A DNA stretch of 64,000 nucleotides from Sycon ciliatum (taxonomy: Eukaryota; Porifera; Calcarea; Leucosolenida; Sycettidae), in the NCBI RefSeq assembly GCF_964019385.1, contig NC_088647.1:9998157-10062156 (forward strand), in the 5' to 3' direction. Of the stretch, positions 23,603 through 36,500 are shown piece after piece. Positions within the stretch are counted from its first letter, which is position 1. The number at the start of each line of letters is the position of its first letter. Made by a program: the position numbers and the translations under genes. The notes under the pieces were generated by a model. It saw nothing but the letters and a program-made list of their open reading frames with translations, was not told the origin of the DNA and ran no database searches.

Positions 23603-25064
23603 TGCCTTTCAGCTCAGCATGGATTCGATCGCTACACACACGCACTCTCTCTGTCCAAGATGGTGACTGCCTCCATTGTGCTGTGGGTGGATCATGCTCG
23701 TGAAATGCCCCCCAACGCTCATCTTTGTGCGACCGTCCTGACCCTAATCAAACAATACATCGCAAAGTAAATTAGTTGCACAATTGTTGCGTGAACGAGA
23801 AGATTCTAGCAGGCTGGCTAACCGCATTGGTGTTTACTAGCAGAAGCCGGGATAACAGTAAATTTGAATGGGGAGGCCAGAACTTCAGACAAGAAGCTTT
23901 TCAGGTTAGAGGAGAAGATGAAAACAGATCTTGTAGAATTATGATAATGACGTAGACTTTCTGCTTTTCAAGTAACTAACTAGTAATAATAGTTTTCATT
24001 GACTCGGATCGGAACGTCAAGCACAAGCAAGTCTTTGCCTGATCCCTTGACCCCATGTTTCCTAGGCTACGAAGGGGCTTTGTCGCCGCCGGCGCCGGCG
24101 CCCTGCACCATGATGATTGTAACGACGCGTATTGTTATTCACGCACGTCCGTCAAAACAGGATGTGAAAGCGACTGTCTTTCCCGCGCTCTATCTAGCTC
24201 TTGGCTTCGGTCACTTCGTGGTTTACAAAAAATAATGATCTACCGGTACACACATGGTACAGACTGTAACAGCTTTTACTGCAATACTGGTCAAGTCTGG
24301 GCTCCGAAATATTATAATGTGACACGGTTTCCTGAGATAACTCACAACTACATGACTTGTACTAGTAGTAGTACTAATCAGTAATCTTCAAAAGTCGATC
24401 TACCCGCGTAGTCTACGTTGGAGTCGAGTGGACGAGGGGCATGGCTACATGATGTACATCTAAACAGAAAGATCTACCCACTATTTTACCCACGACCACG
24501 TAGATTCAACATGCCCTACCTGTATTATTATTATTATGCACTGGCATGGGGTGTCATTTGACACGCTTTCGAAAAATGTAACGATCAAATTTCCTCGGAC
24601 GTGTCAATGGAGTCCAGGATCATGGATATGTACCGAGCTAGCTGTGTGTCAGAGTGCGTAAGCCTGGACAGTGACACACGATCGTAACGGTGAAACTGTG
24701 ACTTTCTTTTCCAGCTAGAGAGTAGAGTAGAGAGTGGAGTGTTGACTGTTGATAATGAGACTGTAGTAGGAACTGCGTTCTTCGTGTAGATCCATGATCC
24801 TCTGGTTGTGGAGCGAAGAAAGAAGCAAAGGCGAAACCAGAACAGGAGTCAACTGGCTCCGGAGCATCATTACACGACGGCCAGTAGCACAGGCACCGTT
24901 TGATCGTTGTACCGGTACCGGCGTCGGTAGCTGACTGGCGTCGGAAAGTTTTAGATCGCTTCGGACTCGTTTCCATCCCTGCTGCTTCCTGCCACCTTCC
25001 GAACATTGCTAGTTGTAGCTCGTTCACACGTAGGATTGAAGGTACTACCACTGGGTAATCAATC
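23603..25064. promoter_or_regulatory. Divergent intergenic region between NPHP3 and the LMO7/LIMCH1-like gene
   Basis: 1.46 kb separates the two start codons, which point away from each other. Near NPHP3 a CCAAGATGG (YY1-like) motif sits at about 23657. A short GC-rich block with GCCGCCGGCGCCGGCGCC lies near 24085. No TATA box is obvious. Whether the genes share control elements is not shown. Confidence 0.4.
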
Positions 25065-28000
25065 ATGGATGTAGGAGACGTGCTGTCCGTGGAGAGAGAC
25101 TGCCAGGATTGGATTGAGGTAGGTCGTAATCCACTGCACCGGATTCTCGTGTCAACACGCACATGTTGCTTGTGAACTCTCTGCGTGCTCGGGCCTTTTC
25201 GCGGACAGATGGTAGAAAATCTTGCCTGTTCCGCTGTGCGTTGTGCTGCTCAGGCGATGACTGGATGCTACTTCGAGAAAGAGAGCTTCAGGGAATCTCT
25301 GCAAGACGGCGTATTGCTGTGCAAGTACGTGGTCGGAAAGCAAACATCTTGTCCACACTCCGGAGCTGTGGAGCCGGACAGAACACCTGTTTGCCCTAGT
25401 AGTAACTATTTTTGTCATGTTCTGCTGTAGATGTGTGCCGGCCAGCCGGCACTTGTTGATTGTTTTGTGCTTTCCGTGCAGTGCTTCAAAGTACTAGAAA
25501 TCCCCGATCGCCCGTTGATTGTTTTCGGGTTTACCCTTTTGTGATTTCAAAGGTGCAACAACACCTGAACGCCCGTGGAGTATTCTGCAGTCTGCATGCA
25601 CGTGCTGGCTGCAAGTGTGTCAAGTAAAATAGGAGTTTTCTTGTAGAACTCTGAACTCTGTTTTCTGGCTTTCGCTTTGCGCTTCTCTGGCCAGGCTGCT
25701 GAATGCAATAAAACGGGGAGCGGTCACAAAGATCAACACACGCCAAGGCACTTTCGCCAATATCGTAAGTCACTTTGTGTGGATGCTAGATGCTCAGGAT
25801 GGCGTGTGAATGGAAACAAACTCCACTCTACCCGGCAAGACTTAGTAAAGTTCTTGATTTGGCTATCTGGTCGGGCTTGCGGTCGTTTATCTTGCCATCT
25901 AGCGAGTGACCAGCCATTAGCCGTGCCGCCTAGCTAGCGTCACTCATCTGCTCATAGTCTAGCACACCTAGGCTGGAGCATAAATCTTCGCTGCTTCTAA
26001 AAATAATTAATTTTGTCATGTGGTCTGCCACATCTCTCAACGTTACACTTACTAGTACAGTTTGTACTATAGTACTAGATATAGAGCCTACAGTGCGTTT
26101 TTTTATAACAGACCATTGTCGATTTTGATTTTTTAGTTTGTTCTCATTCCAAATTTGAAAATTTTTCTTCACAGCTGCGTTTGTGTGGGTCTTGGATCGA
26201 AGAAAATTAAGTTTGGGAGTCGGAATAATAATAATTGTCAAAGTTACATATTCGGCCGGGTTTCGGCTGGAAATCCGGTTTTAAATGGTTTTCAGTGGAT
26301 TTTGATTTTGTAAACGGAAGTTTTAGCCAGGAAAGCTCATCACTTGCATGGTGCCCGGCATGAGTTCGAATCCAGTACAGTTCATCTTGATTCTTTTTTT
26401 TCTTTTCTTTTTCGGTATACTGTAGTACAGCGCATGCATGTACATGTACATGTACATGCACATGGCTAGGCTGTGCAGTTGTGCACTGCATGCTGTCTGC
26501 AGTTCTCCTAACCTTTGTAGGAAACCAGTGAGTCGTGGCTTTTCACGACTTATTGTGGCAAACTGTACTGAATAATTCAAGTCCTGTATTGCAATTAGCT
26601 CAGTAAATCAACACATTCCAGCATGCATGTAGGAAACTTCCCTCGATCCCTGAAATAATGCAGTGAAAATTCAAACACCACAACAAATCACAAAGGCAAT
26701 TCACACAGCTCCCATAAAGAGACTAACAAAAAGGAAGCATGAGCAGTTTTACAAACACACAAACACACACAATGCAAATAGGTCACAGTTGTGTCCGGTT
26801 CAACATCTGCGAATAGTAGAAGACCAGCGAGGAACGAAACGGCCCCAATAATTCCGTGTTTTGTGTTGCACTTGTGACGACAGTATTACACAGTGAACAG
26901 ATGTGCTCGGACAGCCGACGACGTATATCATCGTTGGCGCCGGCCTCCAGTCACGAACACATCGGCGCAGTTTTTCATGAATCTGTCCCGTCCACCAGTA
27001 TGCAGAACAATAACGCGCTTGCCTTTACCTGATGATGCTTCATTCGGTTGCTTGCCTATACACTCCTGTCACCATTGTCGTACCACCTCCTAGTACCTGT
27101 GTGACGCGCATTGACCCACGTCTCATCCAGGTATGTCTCACAGGTAGCGATGCCGCCATGACACAATCCTGTGCTGTTCCATCATTATTTGTGTGATACC
27201 TCTGGTCTTGCCACACTGGAATCCCATGGAACGCAACATTTTCCAAGAGCTGGTTTTGCTCATGTCTGGAAAATCGTCGATGGTTTCTCTGCAGCGAGCA
27301 GGAACTTTGTCCAGTGTTGGGTCCTCCTTCGCAGCATAGAATCCGTAAATTATTTCTTATACAGTCCAAAGCAAATCCGTCAGGGTTGAGTGGTTTCATG
27401 GCACGAGTCTCACATCGGGGATTGTCACTCTCGTTGCCTTCATCACTGGAGATAGACAAGGCCAACGCAGCACGCTGATTTTCGCCGTCAGCATCCCTGG
27501 TACATCTGTTCATGGTGGAAATGCTGACGCCACACGCAACAGCAGCATGACGAATGGAATACTTGGGACCAATTCGATGCCCAGCCATTGTTCTCCTCGT
27601 CTTCGCAACAAATTGTAAAACAGACACCACCATGTACCATGGCCCGTTCGCGTTTTGTTATAATTATGTTGCATGTCGAGAGAACAAGTTGCCACGAACG
27701 AAAAGACACTCGAGAAAAAGCAAAATAGGGCCACAGAGCAGTCAGCAACAAAATTAATGATTCCTCCGGCCACCATGGCCACGAGGCAAGGAGCTCAAAG
27801 GACACTCTGAACAAGATGGCGAAATGCCACGAGTCACACCTGGTTTTTCGAATTTCGCGCGCAGATTTTCGTGACGCAACTCGCATGACATTTTCTCAAA
27901 AGTGTCCTTGAGTACGTTCTCAAGGTTTTCAGAGTCTATTATAAAAAAACGCACTGTAGTAGAGGCAATAGAAAGTCTCATTTATAAATAATATTATAAT

Positions 28001-30521
28001 ATATTTTATATTTTCTAGCGACACATTCCGGACGAAGATAAATCGAGACTTACCGCCTTTATAGGCTGATAGCCATCTGTGCTGCTGTGCAATGAATGTC
28101 ATGCTGAATAAAAAATATTCAATCATGGGGTGCTCTGAGTTCAATGAGGAGCCAACACTGGGTACATCCATGAAGTGAGGCAGCACTGCACTGGCTTATC
28201 AGCTTTCACCGAGAGCTACATAACATAATCATTGTAAGCTGCTCATGTCATCTCCTCGCAGAGTCACAGCAGGTAGTGAATGAAAAATAGCCTCCTTGAT
28301 GAGAATGCACACCGGCTGTATTTCCGGGGTCGCAGCTGCACCCAGTGGTGGCTAATGTTGCATTTCTAAATGATTTTCAAAAAAGATGGAAGTAATTGTG
28401 CTACAGTACTAGTACCCTATCTCTAGTCTCCTACTGTTGCGGACATTGAAGTTCGTTAAGAGGTCAAGCGGCCACGGGGCGCTGGCCATGCAGCCGTGAG
28501 CACTACTGGTCCATTTTTACAGTGTTACAATCCGTGTACGCGTGAAGCAAGTAAGGGTGCGGGTCCCTGTCATTTCACCAGATTTCTATGTCCTCAACAA
28601 TACATTCTCAGAGATACATGTAGTCAGGTACTTCAGGTGGGGTAACCAAAACACTTCCTTGGCGCAACACGGGCCATTAATTTAATAATCTGCAGAGGCA
28701 ACTACTCAAATGATCAGACGAAACCATGAATACTAAGACTAGGCACTGTGATGTACTCGAAATTGTGTAATCTGCTGAGGAGATTGATGATGAATGGGAT
28801 GTCTTCCTAAATTGAAAGAGTCCCTGAGTAGACTCCCTGAGAAGAGTCCATGAGTAGCTGTGAAAGGGAAAACGACATCACGTCACTTGAAAACTACTTG
28901 AGTTGTGTGAAGTTTTCCATTGGGGCTTGTATTGCCCAGATGGCAACATTCTGTTGCGTAACAGTTTGCCCACAAGCCACCTTTGAAGCCTTTATTAGAA
29001 AGTCATTGCTTACATAGATTATTAGTACAAGCCGCTGAGTAATTACTTCTGTCTTCTGGCTTCTTGCCACATAGACAGCACCCATATCTCTCCTGTCTTT
29101 CTCTGTCTAAGTATCTTGGTGTTCCCATGGTTACTGCAGGAAAATCTCAATGCCTTCATTGCGGCCTGCAAATCACTGGGGATTCCCCCTACGGCTCTCT
29201 TTGCACCCAGTGATATCCAGGCACCACCTGCGACATCCGTGTCACTGAGAAGACGCCAGTCACACCTTGAGTACGCTCCTCTAACATGCACAGTGTGGTT
29301 TTTTCTCAAGTACATGTGCTGCTCACGCAGAGGCAGGGGGAGAAGCTCACATGCATCTGCTGTGAAAAACGTATTGAGCATTGATACAGCAAGAGAGAGC
29401 GCTATAGAAGTGTGTGTCAACAACAGTGTGCTGTCCTCAAAGTGGTCCTTGTCAGTGCTCACGACATTGTCAGGCTGCCTGTTAGGCCTCTAGTGAAGAC
29501 TAGCATGTGTTTGAGCATGGGTGTACATGTATGTCCACACTGCTTGCATTGCACTCCCCTGCTGGTAACAGCAATACGAAAGACATTACAATGTCGTGCA
29601 GAACAGTCATGGCCAGTACGGTATGCAGTCTCATGATGGTAGACTCGCACACGGTATTGTGATAAGCACTGCAGTAATTTTCAAGTTGAAAAGACGTAGT
29701 CCTTTGTGAATGGTTTCAGGACCTAATTTTACACCAGTGGTGTGAACAACCACTAAAGCCTTGCTTTGAGCTCCCCATCACCATTGCACTAGGCACTACA
29801 CGTGACTAATAACGTTACTCCAGCCTGAAGGTGTGCATTATTGTATCACCGACAACCGTTGTTGGCTCGTGACAATTGTGAACAACTAACAGTTACTGTA
29901 CTCGCTGGCTTTGAGCTGTAAAAGTGACCTAAGGCAATGGAAATGCCTGGCAAAACCCAGGCCGGTACAATAGTTAACTAGCTGGTGGTGGTGCTGTGAA
30001 CAAGAGAGCAGCAGCGGATGCATGATGTGTTGGATGGGTTGATGTACACAGTGGTGCTCCTGCGAAATTACCTACTTTTGAAGTGATGGTGTTACAGCCG
30101 TACAGGGCCTACCCCGCATACTGCCTAAACCTTGCCGGGAGGTAGAGAGGGGGCATGATGATCACGAAGTTCATGTTGCGTAATTGCTGTGTGCTTGAAG
30201 GCATTGCTTCTGTGGCCCTGGGGTAGCACTGTGAAGTCCTGCCCGTTAGGCTACGACCTAGACCCGCACCCTTGTGCAGTGCTTTGCATGACAGCTTGAA
30301 TGCCCTGTCCACCAGTTACCACCACACTCACTACTAGTCTGTGCTCTGTGTCCTTTCCTCTTTCGTATTTCGTATTTCTGCACAGAGCACAGCGTCGAGA
30401 GGATGACAAGCGTGTGCGCAACGTTCTCGTCACTTTGTACTGGCTCAATCAGAAGGCAATGGCCATGCCAGGATACAATGGACCGCAGCTAGCCACAGAG
30501 AACTACTATCAGCTGATGAAG
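25065..30521 (+). CDS. LMO7/LIMCH1-like exons 1-5: calponin-homology domain
   Basis: Residues 1-154. Exon 1 gives DCQDWIE, exon 2 MTGCYFEKESFRESLQDG, exon 3 LLNAIKRGAVTKIN, exon 4 NLNAFIAACKSLGI, exon 5 VRNVLVTLYWLNQKA. This follows the human LIMCH1 pattern (WIEQVTGRSF, LLNAIKPGLVKKIN, KNVLVTIYWLG) piece by piece. The start ATG at 25065 has no other in-frame Met nearby and places the Trp-Ile-Glu near residue 16. Exon 4 was extended to CTTGA|gtacgc because only this donor keeps the phase with exon 5. Confidence 0.9.
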
Positions 30522-33500
30522 GTAGGGTGGGGTTGATAGTACTTGCTACGAATGCTGTGATGAGGTGCTGCTTTTTTTTGTGCAATCCCACTTTCCAGAA
30601 TGTCCTCAGATCATCTAAGCGCGTGTTTCGGCGAGTCAACTCAGCACATTCCCTTTGATGCATGACATATTGCCATACGTACATGTACATTTCATTAGCA
30701 GCAGCTTAGCACAACTATCATACTGGTGTGTTTTGGTATTTCCATTCACCACCAGGATCCCTGGGCATCACCAGCCAAGTCCGCTACACTCGGTCGCATA
30801 CAGAAGCCACCTCCGTCTGGAGTTGTGACCGACTCGCTGGATTCGAACGAGGTGACCGGCCTGCGCCGAGCGACATTGCCGAGAGCCGCGTCGCCATCTT
30901 TCTACGGCCAGTCATCGTCTCGCTCGCCTGTCTCCGACCGCTCAAGGTCCCCTCTAAGCAGTACGTCCAGCCATGCCACCGCTCACTCTTACTCATCACG
31001 TGCCAGTACCAGTAGCATTGATGGTAGCGTGCGTGGATCGTCGCCGGCTGATTCAATCGCATCACCCACGTCATCAGCGAGTGCTCCAATTAGCCGACCC
31101 ATCAGGCAATCCCCGTCACCAGATTCGGCACCTTCTACCCACCGCTTATCCACGGGCGGCACTATCATGTTCTCGCCTCGGCAACGGGCACTACAGGCTG
31201 TCTTTGACCTGACTGAGGACCCACTGGATTCCGTATCCGTTGAAATGCCGCCATCTGCACAGCAGAGCGGCGGCAAGCGTTCTGTCAGCATCACCTCTGC
31301 ATCATGGCAGAAGGAGCCGCAGTGCACAGTGTCAGAGCGACCCTACACCATGAGCATACCTCCAACTACACCACAGGTAACCGATGGTGGAAAACTGGCC
31401 TCGGCGGATACAACACTTTCCACCGAGCCCTCTGCGGGCAGGGCACGGAGTGACAGTGGTATTGCTTTCCTTACATCTCCGGTGGTGACGGTGAGTACAA
31501 AGCACCATATTAATTGTACCTCTCTCTGTGTGCTCCGGGTCACAGTTAGGTCACTCTGACTTTAGTGCTTTGCACCAATTTAAATATTTTTGCTTTGCTC
31601 GAGTTTGCTATTCACCTAGACTTCTATGCAATCAGTTCGGCCAGTCACTTTGAGCTCTGTCTAAGACGTCCTAAGAAGGTCAAAACAGCTAGGTGTCCGG
31701 AGAATAGGCAGTACTGCATTATTTGAGGTGTATTTGAATGCCATCATCCCGGATGAAGGAGTAGAAAAACAGTGCATGTGATTTCACTTCGTATAAATCA
31801 CCTCAAGTGATGACGTAACCACATTTAGCCGCCTCTATGCTATTGCCATGATCAGGATTTATGTAACCAACTTACGCATGTATTTGTACTCAATCTACAC
31901 TTTGGTTTTTGTAGTAAAAACTTGTGTTAATCCACTCCTTCGGACGGAGACCGCCTTTTATCTACAGACTGATCCCCTTAGATACCAGCCCCTGTTGTAA
32001 AGTGCCAGTGAACTACTATGTATAAAGACTAACATGTCTTCAAAGACCAGTTAACTATCAGCTTGCTATGGATTGGTTGCTAACATGGGCTTCACTACAT
32101 TCAAACATACTGCAGTATGCATGTGTAGTTTTAGTGTAAGTGTATGGATTGTGCTCCTCAGCAGCCCTTGCCGATTTCACATACACACCAGACTTAGGTA
32201 GTAACCTGGTCGTTGTAGATGCATTTACTATTTAATAGTAAATGCATCTACAACAACCAGGTAGCTAATTCAATGTTTGCACCGACTAGTAGTCCTGGTC
32301 GCGAACTTGAAGATGTAGTCCTGTAGTACTGATATGTGGACTGAGTAAAATACTAATTTTCGATATTACCGTATTACTAATGTGTCTTTTATGTATGGTC
32401 ATGACACTGCATGCAGATGACTATCACTGGCTCTGCTGTCAGCGATTCCGATAGCAATGATGATGCTCCGCGAAGGCTTGAGAACGTATCATCGTCTCGA
32501 AGCCAGCCAAGGAGCACTGCAAGCCCGCTGGCAAACGGTCAGCCGGCGGGCCGCTATAGCAAGATATCTGAACAGCCCGCAACCGCATCGATGCCATCCA
32601 TGCCGCTACAACAACCGAAGCATGTCGATCTCTATCCCACACCGTCGCCTGATACAAGCCAATCTCCCTCGCCCGATCTCTTCGTGCCCCCGTCCACCAA
32701 AGCAGCTCAGCAGAAGCCACCACCAGCTTCACAGTCACACAGCCGCTGGACCAAGGAACAACCTGCGTCAGTACAAATGCCCAAACCAGCGTGGCAAACC
32801 TCCAAGCAGCCGCACTTCACACCAGCTTCTGCAGTGCACACGCAGGACCTGCAAAGCACGAGGCCGACCGCTCAAACGACGACCTCATCCTATAGCAGTG
32901 GAGGAACGGCTGCATCGACATTGCCGCGTTCGTTTGGTGCCAACTCAGCTAGTGGCGCTAGCAGCAAAGCTATCACACAGGATGATTCAAGGTACGGCCA
33001 CACTGTTATGCCATGCACCAATTGTGGTCATTTTTTAGTTATGTACTAGAATGTAGCATGTGTGGTTACGAAGTTAGTTATGTATGCAGCATGTGTGGTC
33101 ATTTTGTCATTTTGTTTTTATTTATTTTTACGAGAAACCACGAACTTCGAGAACAGAATACTGCATGGTAGAGGTGAGGTGGCTGCAGACGCAACTGTGG
33201 TGGTGAAATTGGAGCATCTCTGCCGACCTGAGGTCTCGGCTTCAGCGACACTTCAGTGCACCAAAAAGTGGGGAGGAGTAGGCACAGGGGGGGGGGGGGG
33301 GGGGGGGGGGTACTAAATTTTGTGTAGAGGGTGAAAAATGTATGTCGGATGTGTGGGCATTTAGTTATGTATGTAGCATGTATGTGACTGTGTGTACATG
33401 GTGTAACCTACCACAGCCGCTATGGCATACCCCTCTCAAAGTACAACATTGCACTCTTAGGCTGACCGCAGCCCTGTAGCTGATTCTAAACTGACACCAA

Positions 33501-36500
33501 GTCTACTATTCGAACCGAAAATTCAATTTGCTAATGCTCTGTATGTGTATTTTAAGATGTTGTACACGAGTGTATGATCGATGTTGAGATTGTTGACACA
33601 TCCATTGTGTCCCTAGATCAAGCCCTGGGCTTTCATTCGTTTAGAGCTCAGGCCGATTATACACCAGCTAATCAGAAATAATGGCGACGGATTGCCTCAG
33701 CTTGTCAGTACTAATGGTGACAGAATAGTAGCCGGGAATATCTCAGTTTGTCAGCAATGATGTCATGATGATGCCATGATGATGTCATGATGGAATGAAA
33801 CTGGTTGAATATCAGTGCACTTGTAGAATATCACTGTTCTTGAGCAATGCAATGCTGTCTCGCTGTCTACGCTCACCACCCTACATAGTTTAAGTACTTA
33901 AACACACGATGTGGCTGGCCTGTGCATTTGTTGGTATAGGGTGAACTCAGGGCCGCCTCCACCGCCGAAGCGAGACACCGCTGCTGACACGATGCGTAGC
34001 CAGATCATTGCAAGTGAGTAAACCACGTGGCTGGTTATGCCTGCTGCACAATGCGTAGAACAGTTACTGGTATTTTCTCTCGGTACTCAACAGCTCACGA
34101 AGATGTGTTGCATGCCTATGACCCTAGATTACCAAGGTTACCCAAGTACACCACTGACATTTCTGGCCATACAATAGTTGATCCTTGCATCCTATTTTCT
34201 TAATAAGAAGATCCACTACTCTTCTTGTTTTGGACTTGGGTTTGATTGGAGTATTTTCGGCCTGAGCATTTTTGGCCGAAATTTGCTTTGCAAGGTTCAG
34301 TGTGACAGTGTATACAGGCAGCAGCAGTACAGGCTGAACTTTTAATGGGGCCGAAATGTGTTTTAGCCCAGGAGGCCGAAATTTAAACGCGCCGAAAATT
34401 TGTAGATTTCCAGTACCTTATGTTGTGTGCACTGCTGTAGTATAAATCACAGTTTGCACTACTTTTTCTTGGCATTATATACATTGGATATCGAGCAAGA
34501 TGAGTTGGACACAAATGGTGAGCTCCTGATCACGAGCAAGGCGGTTGGTTTGCGCAGGGTGTTAGCTGTGAAGTGCAAGTATACGTGCACGCAGACGGCT
34601 TCCCATTGCAATTGTTTCCATTGAAATAGCGGCGATTCCAAAGCAATGTTTCAGTGCACTGTTTTGAATGTTTTCCCCTGTCTAGGCCACAGTCAAGCTT
34701 CACGATTCACGCCATCACCGCCAGCTGCCCGTGCTGCACCTGCTTATGATACTATGGCACAGCCAGTTCCCGAGCCGAGCAAGGTGACAACAGACAACCG
34801 AACCGATGAGGACATCATTGCCACCCTGCAGTCGGAGATCATGGCAGACCTGGAGAACTTTGCACCGCCATCTCGCGCCGATCCGCCAAGTCCAGCATCT
34901 CAGATAGACGGTGCTGGTCCGACACCAAAGGATGTACCATTGCAAGTTGATACGGAATACCTCCGAGAAACATCAGAGCCCATTTCAGACGAAGTGGTGG
35001 TAAGTTGGAACAGTTAGTGGTAAATTGTGCTGAAAGCGTGAAACTGTAACGCAGCCCGTACTGCCGTGAAAAAAACATTTCATTACAGTTTACATGTACA
35101 CGTATATGTATCGCTGTTTATAAGTTAGTCCTCAGCATGCAATGTGGAGAGGACTCCTTATCAGCTGGATGTAAGAACACGGGTCAAATTGCAACTTTGA
35201 GTCTGTACACCGTGCCATTGTGAACTTTGCAAAGTTCCACAGCTTTTGCCGTAGTGGTGATGCATGGTAAACCGTGATGATGGTAACATGATGTTCTGGT
35301 ATACTACAGTCCTGTCGGCCGTCGTCGAAGAGCTGGGGGTCAACCTCCTAGCGTAGACCGTTCTTATTTTCATGTATTACAGTCCATGCACGGTTGAGTC
35401 ACCATGTATACATTGGTATGCTGTACTCGGTGAAATTCTAGCTTGGCCGTTCTTCGACGCTCCGTTCTTCGGAGCTCCGTTCTTCGGCGCTCTGTTCTTT
35501 GGCGCTCCGTTCTTCGGCGCTCTGTTCTTTGGCGCTCCGTTCTTCGGCGCTCTGTTCTTTGGCGCTCCGTTCTTCGGCGCTCTGTTCTTTGGCGCTCCGT
35601 TCTTCGGCGCTCTGTTCTTTGGCGCTCCGTTCTTCGGCGCTCTGTTCTTTGGCGCTCCGTTCTTCGGCGCTCTGTTCTTTGGCGCTCCGTTCTTCGGCGC
35701 TCTGTTCTTTGGCGCTCCGTTCTTTGGCGCCCCACAGTACTGTAGTAGTACCTGCATAGTTTCATGTCCCATCAGCCCCAGTCCTCATTGCTGTTGTGGA
35801 GCTGTTGAACAAAAATGGGTACTGCACAGGAAATGTACAGTATGTGTGTGCAGTAGATATTCATGAAATCTCCAGACAGCTAGCTGTGCTCCTGACAATG
35901 GTCACGAATCCCGAAACATTGACAACACACTGGATTTTGTGTGGAATGCAGTGCATACGTGAGTGTAGGCGAGTTGCCTGCAATCAGTGATTGGCATTCA
36001 ATGAAGCTGCGTGAGGCGTCCTTTAGATTAGAAGTTCTGAAGCTAGCCGTTAGCAGTAGATAGATGTTTGTACCTTTCGTTTGTTTCTGTGATGCTCATC
36101 TCCACTGTGTGCATGTGACATGGTACATTGCAGCTGCCGGCCATCACAGCTCAAGCAACTACAGTATCAGCGCCCATAGTTCAAGCAGCTGCAGTACCAG
36201 CGCCAACAGTTCAAGAAGCCCTGAAGCCGAAAGCCGTGGTGAGCGTGCGTAAGTCCAGCTTGAGCAAGTCCTTCAGCTTTGGCAGTGGCGGCGACACGCA
36301 GCGACTGATTGCCGAAGAGCAGAAGTGGCGAGCCAGCAGGCGTCGCTCCGAGCTGGCCAAACAGGTTGACATGCTACTAGACGACCAGTTCCTGTTGAAG
36401 AATGTGTCTCAGCCGCTCTCTTCCTCGGGCAGCAGCCGTGACGGATCGGAAGCCTTCCTGGATGCTGCGGCCAGCGATGCCCGACTGCAAGAGCAGCAAC

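Larger units (their letters stand above)
26091..27956. mobile_element. Decayed Tc1/mariner (IS630 superfamily) DNA transposon
   Basis: The left end CAGTGCGTTTTTTTATAA is mirrored at the right end, with further similarity (AGAC) after one mismatch, and both ends are flanked by TA, the target site of this superfamily. Length is 1.87 kb. A broken transposase lies inside on the minus strand. It sits in intron 3 of the LMO7/LIMCH1-like gene. Confidence 0.8.

Noticed and set aside
35443-35735. CRISPR array
   Set aside because: Units are contiguous with no unique spacers and the genome is eukaryotic.
35377-35772. Repeat proteins such as APKNRAPKNG on the minus strand
   Set aside because: Product of a 30-bp intronic minisatellite; no start context or splice support.
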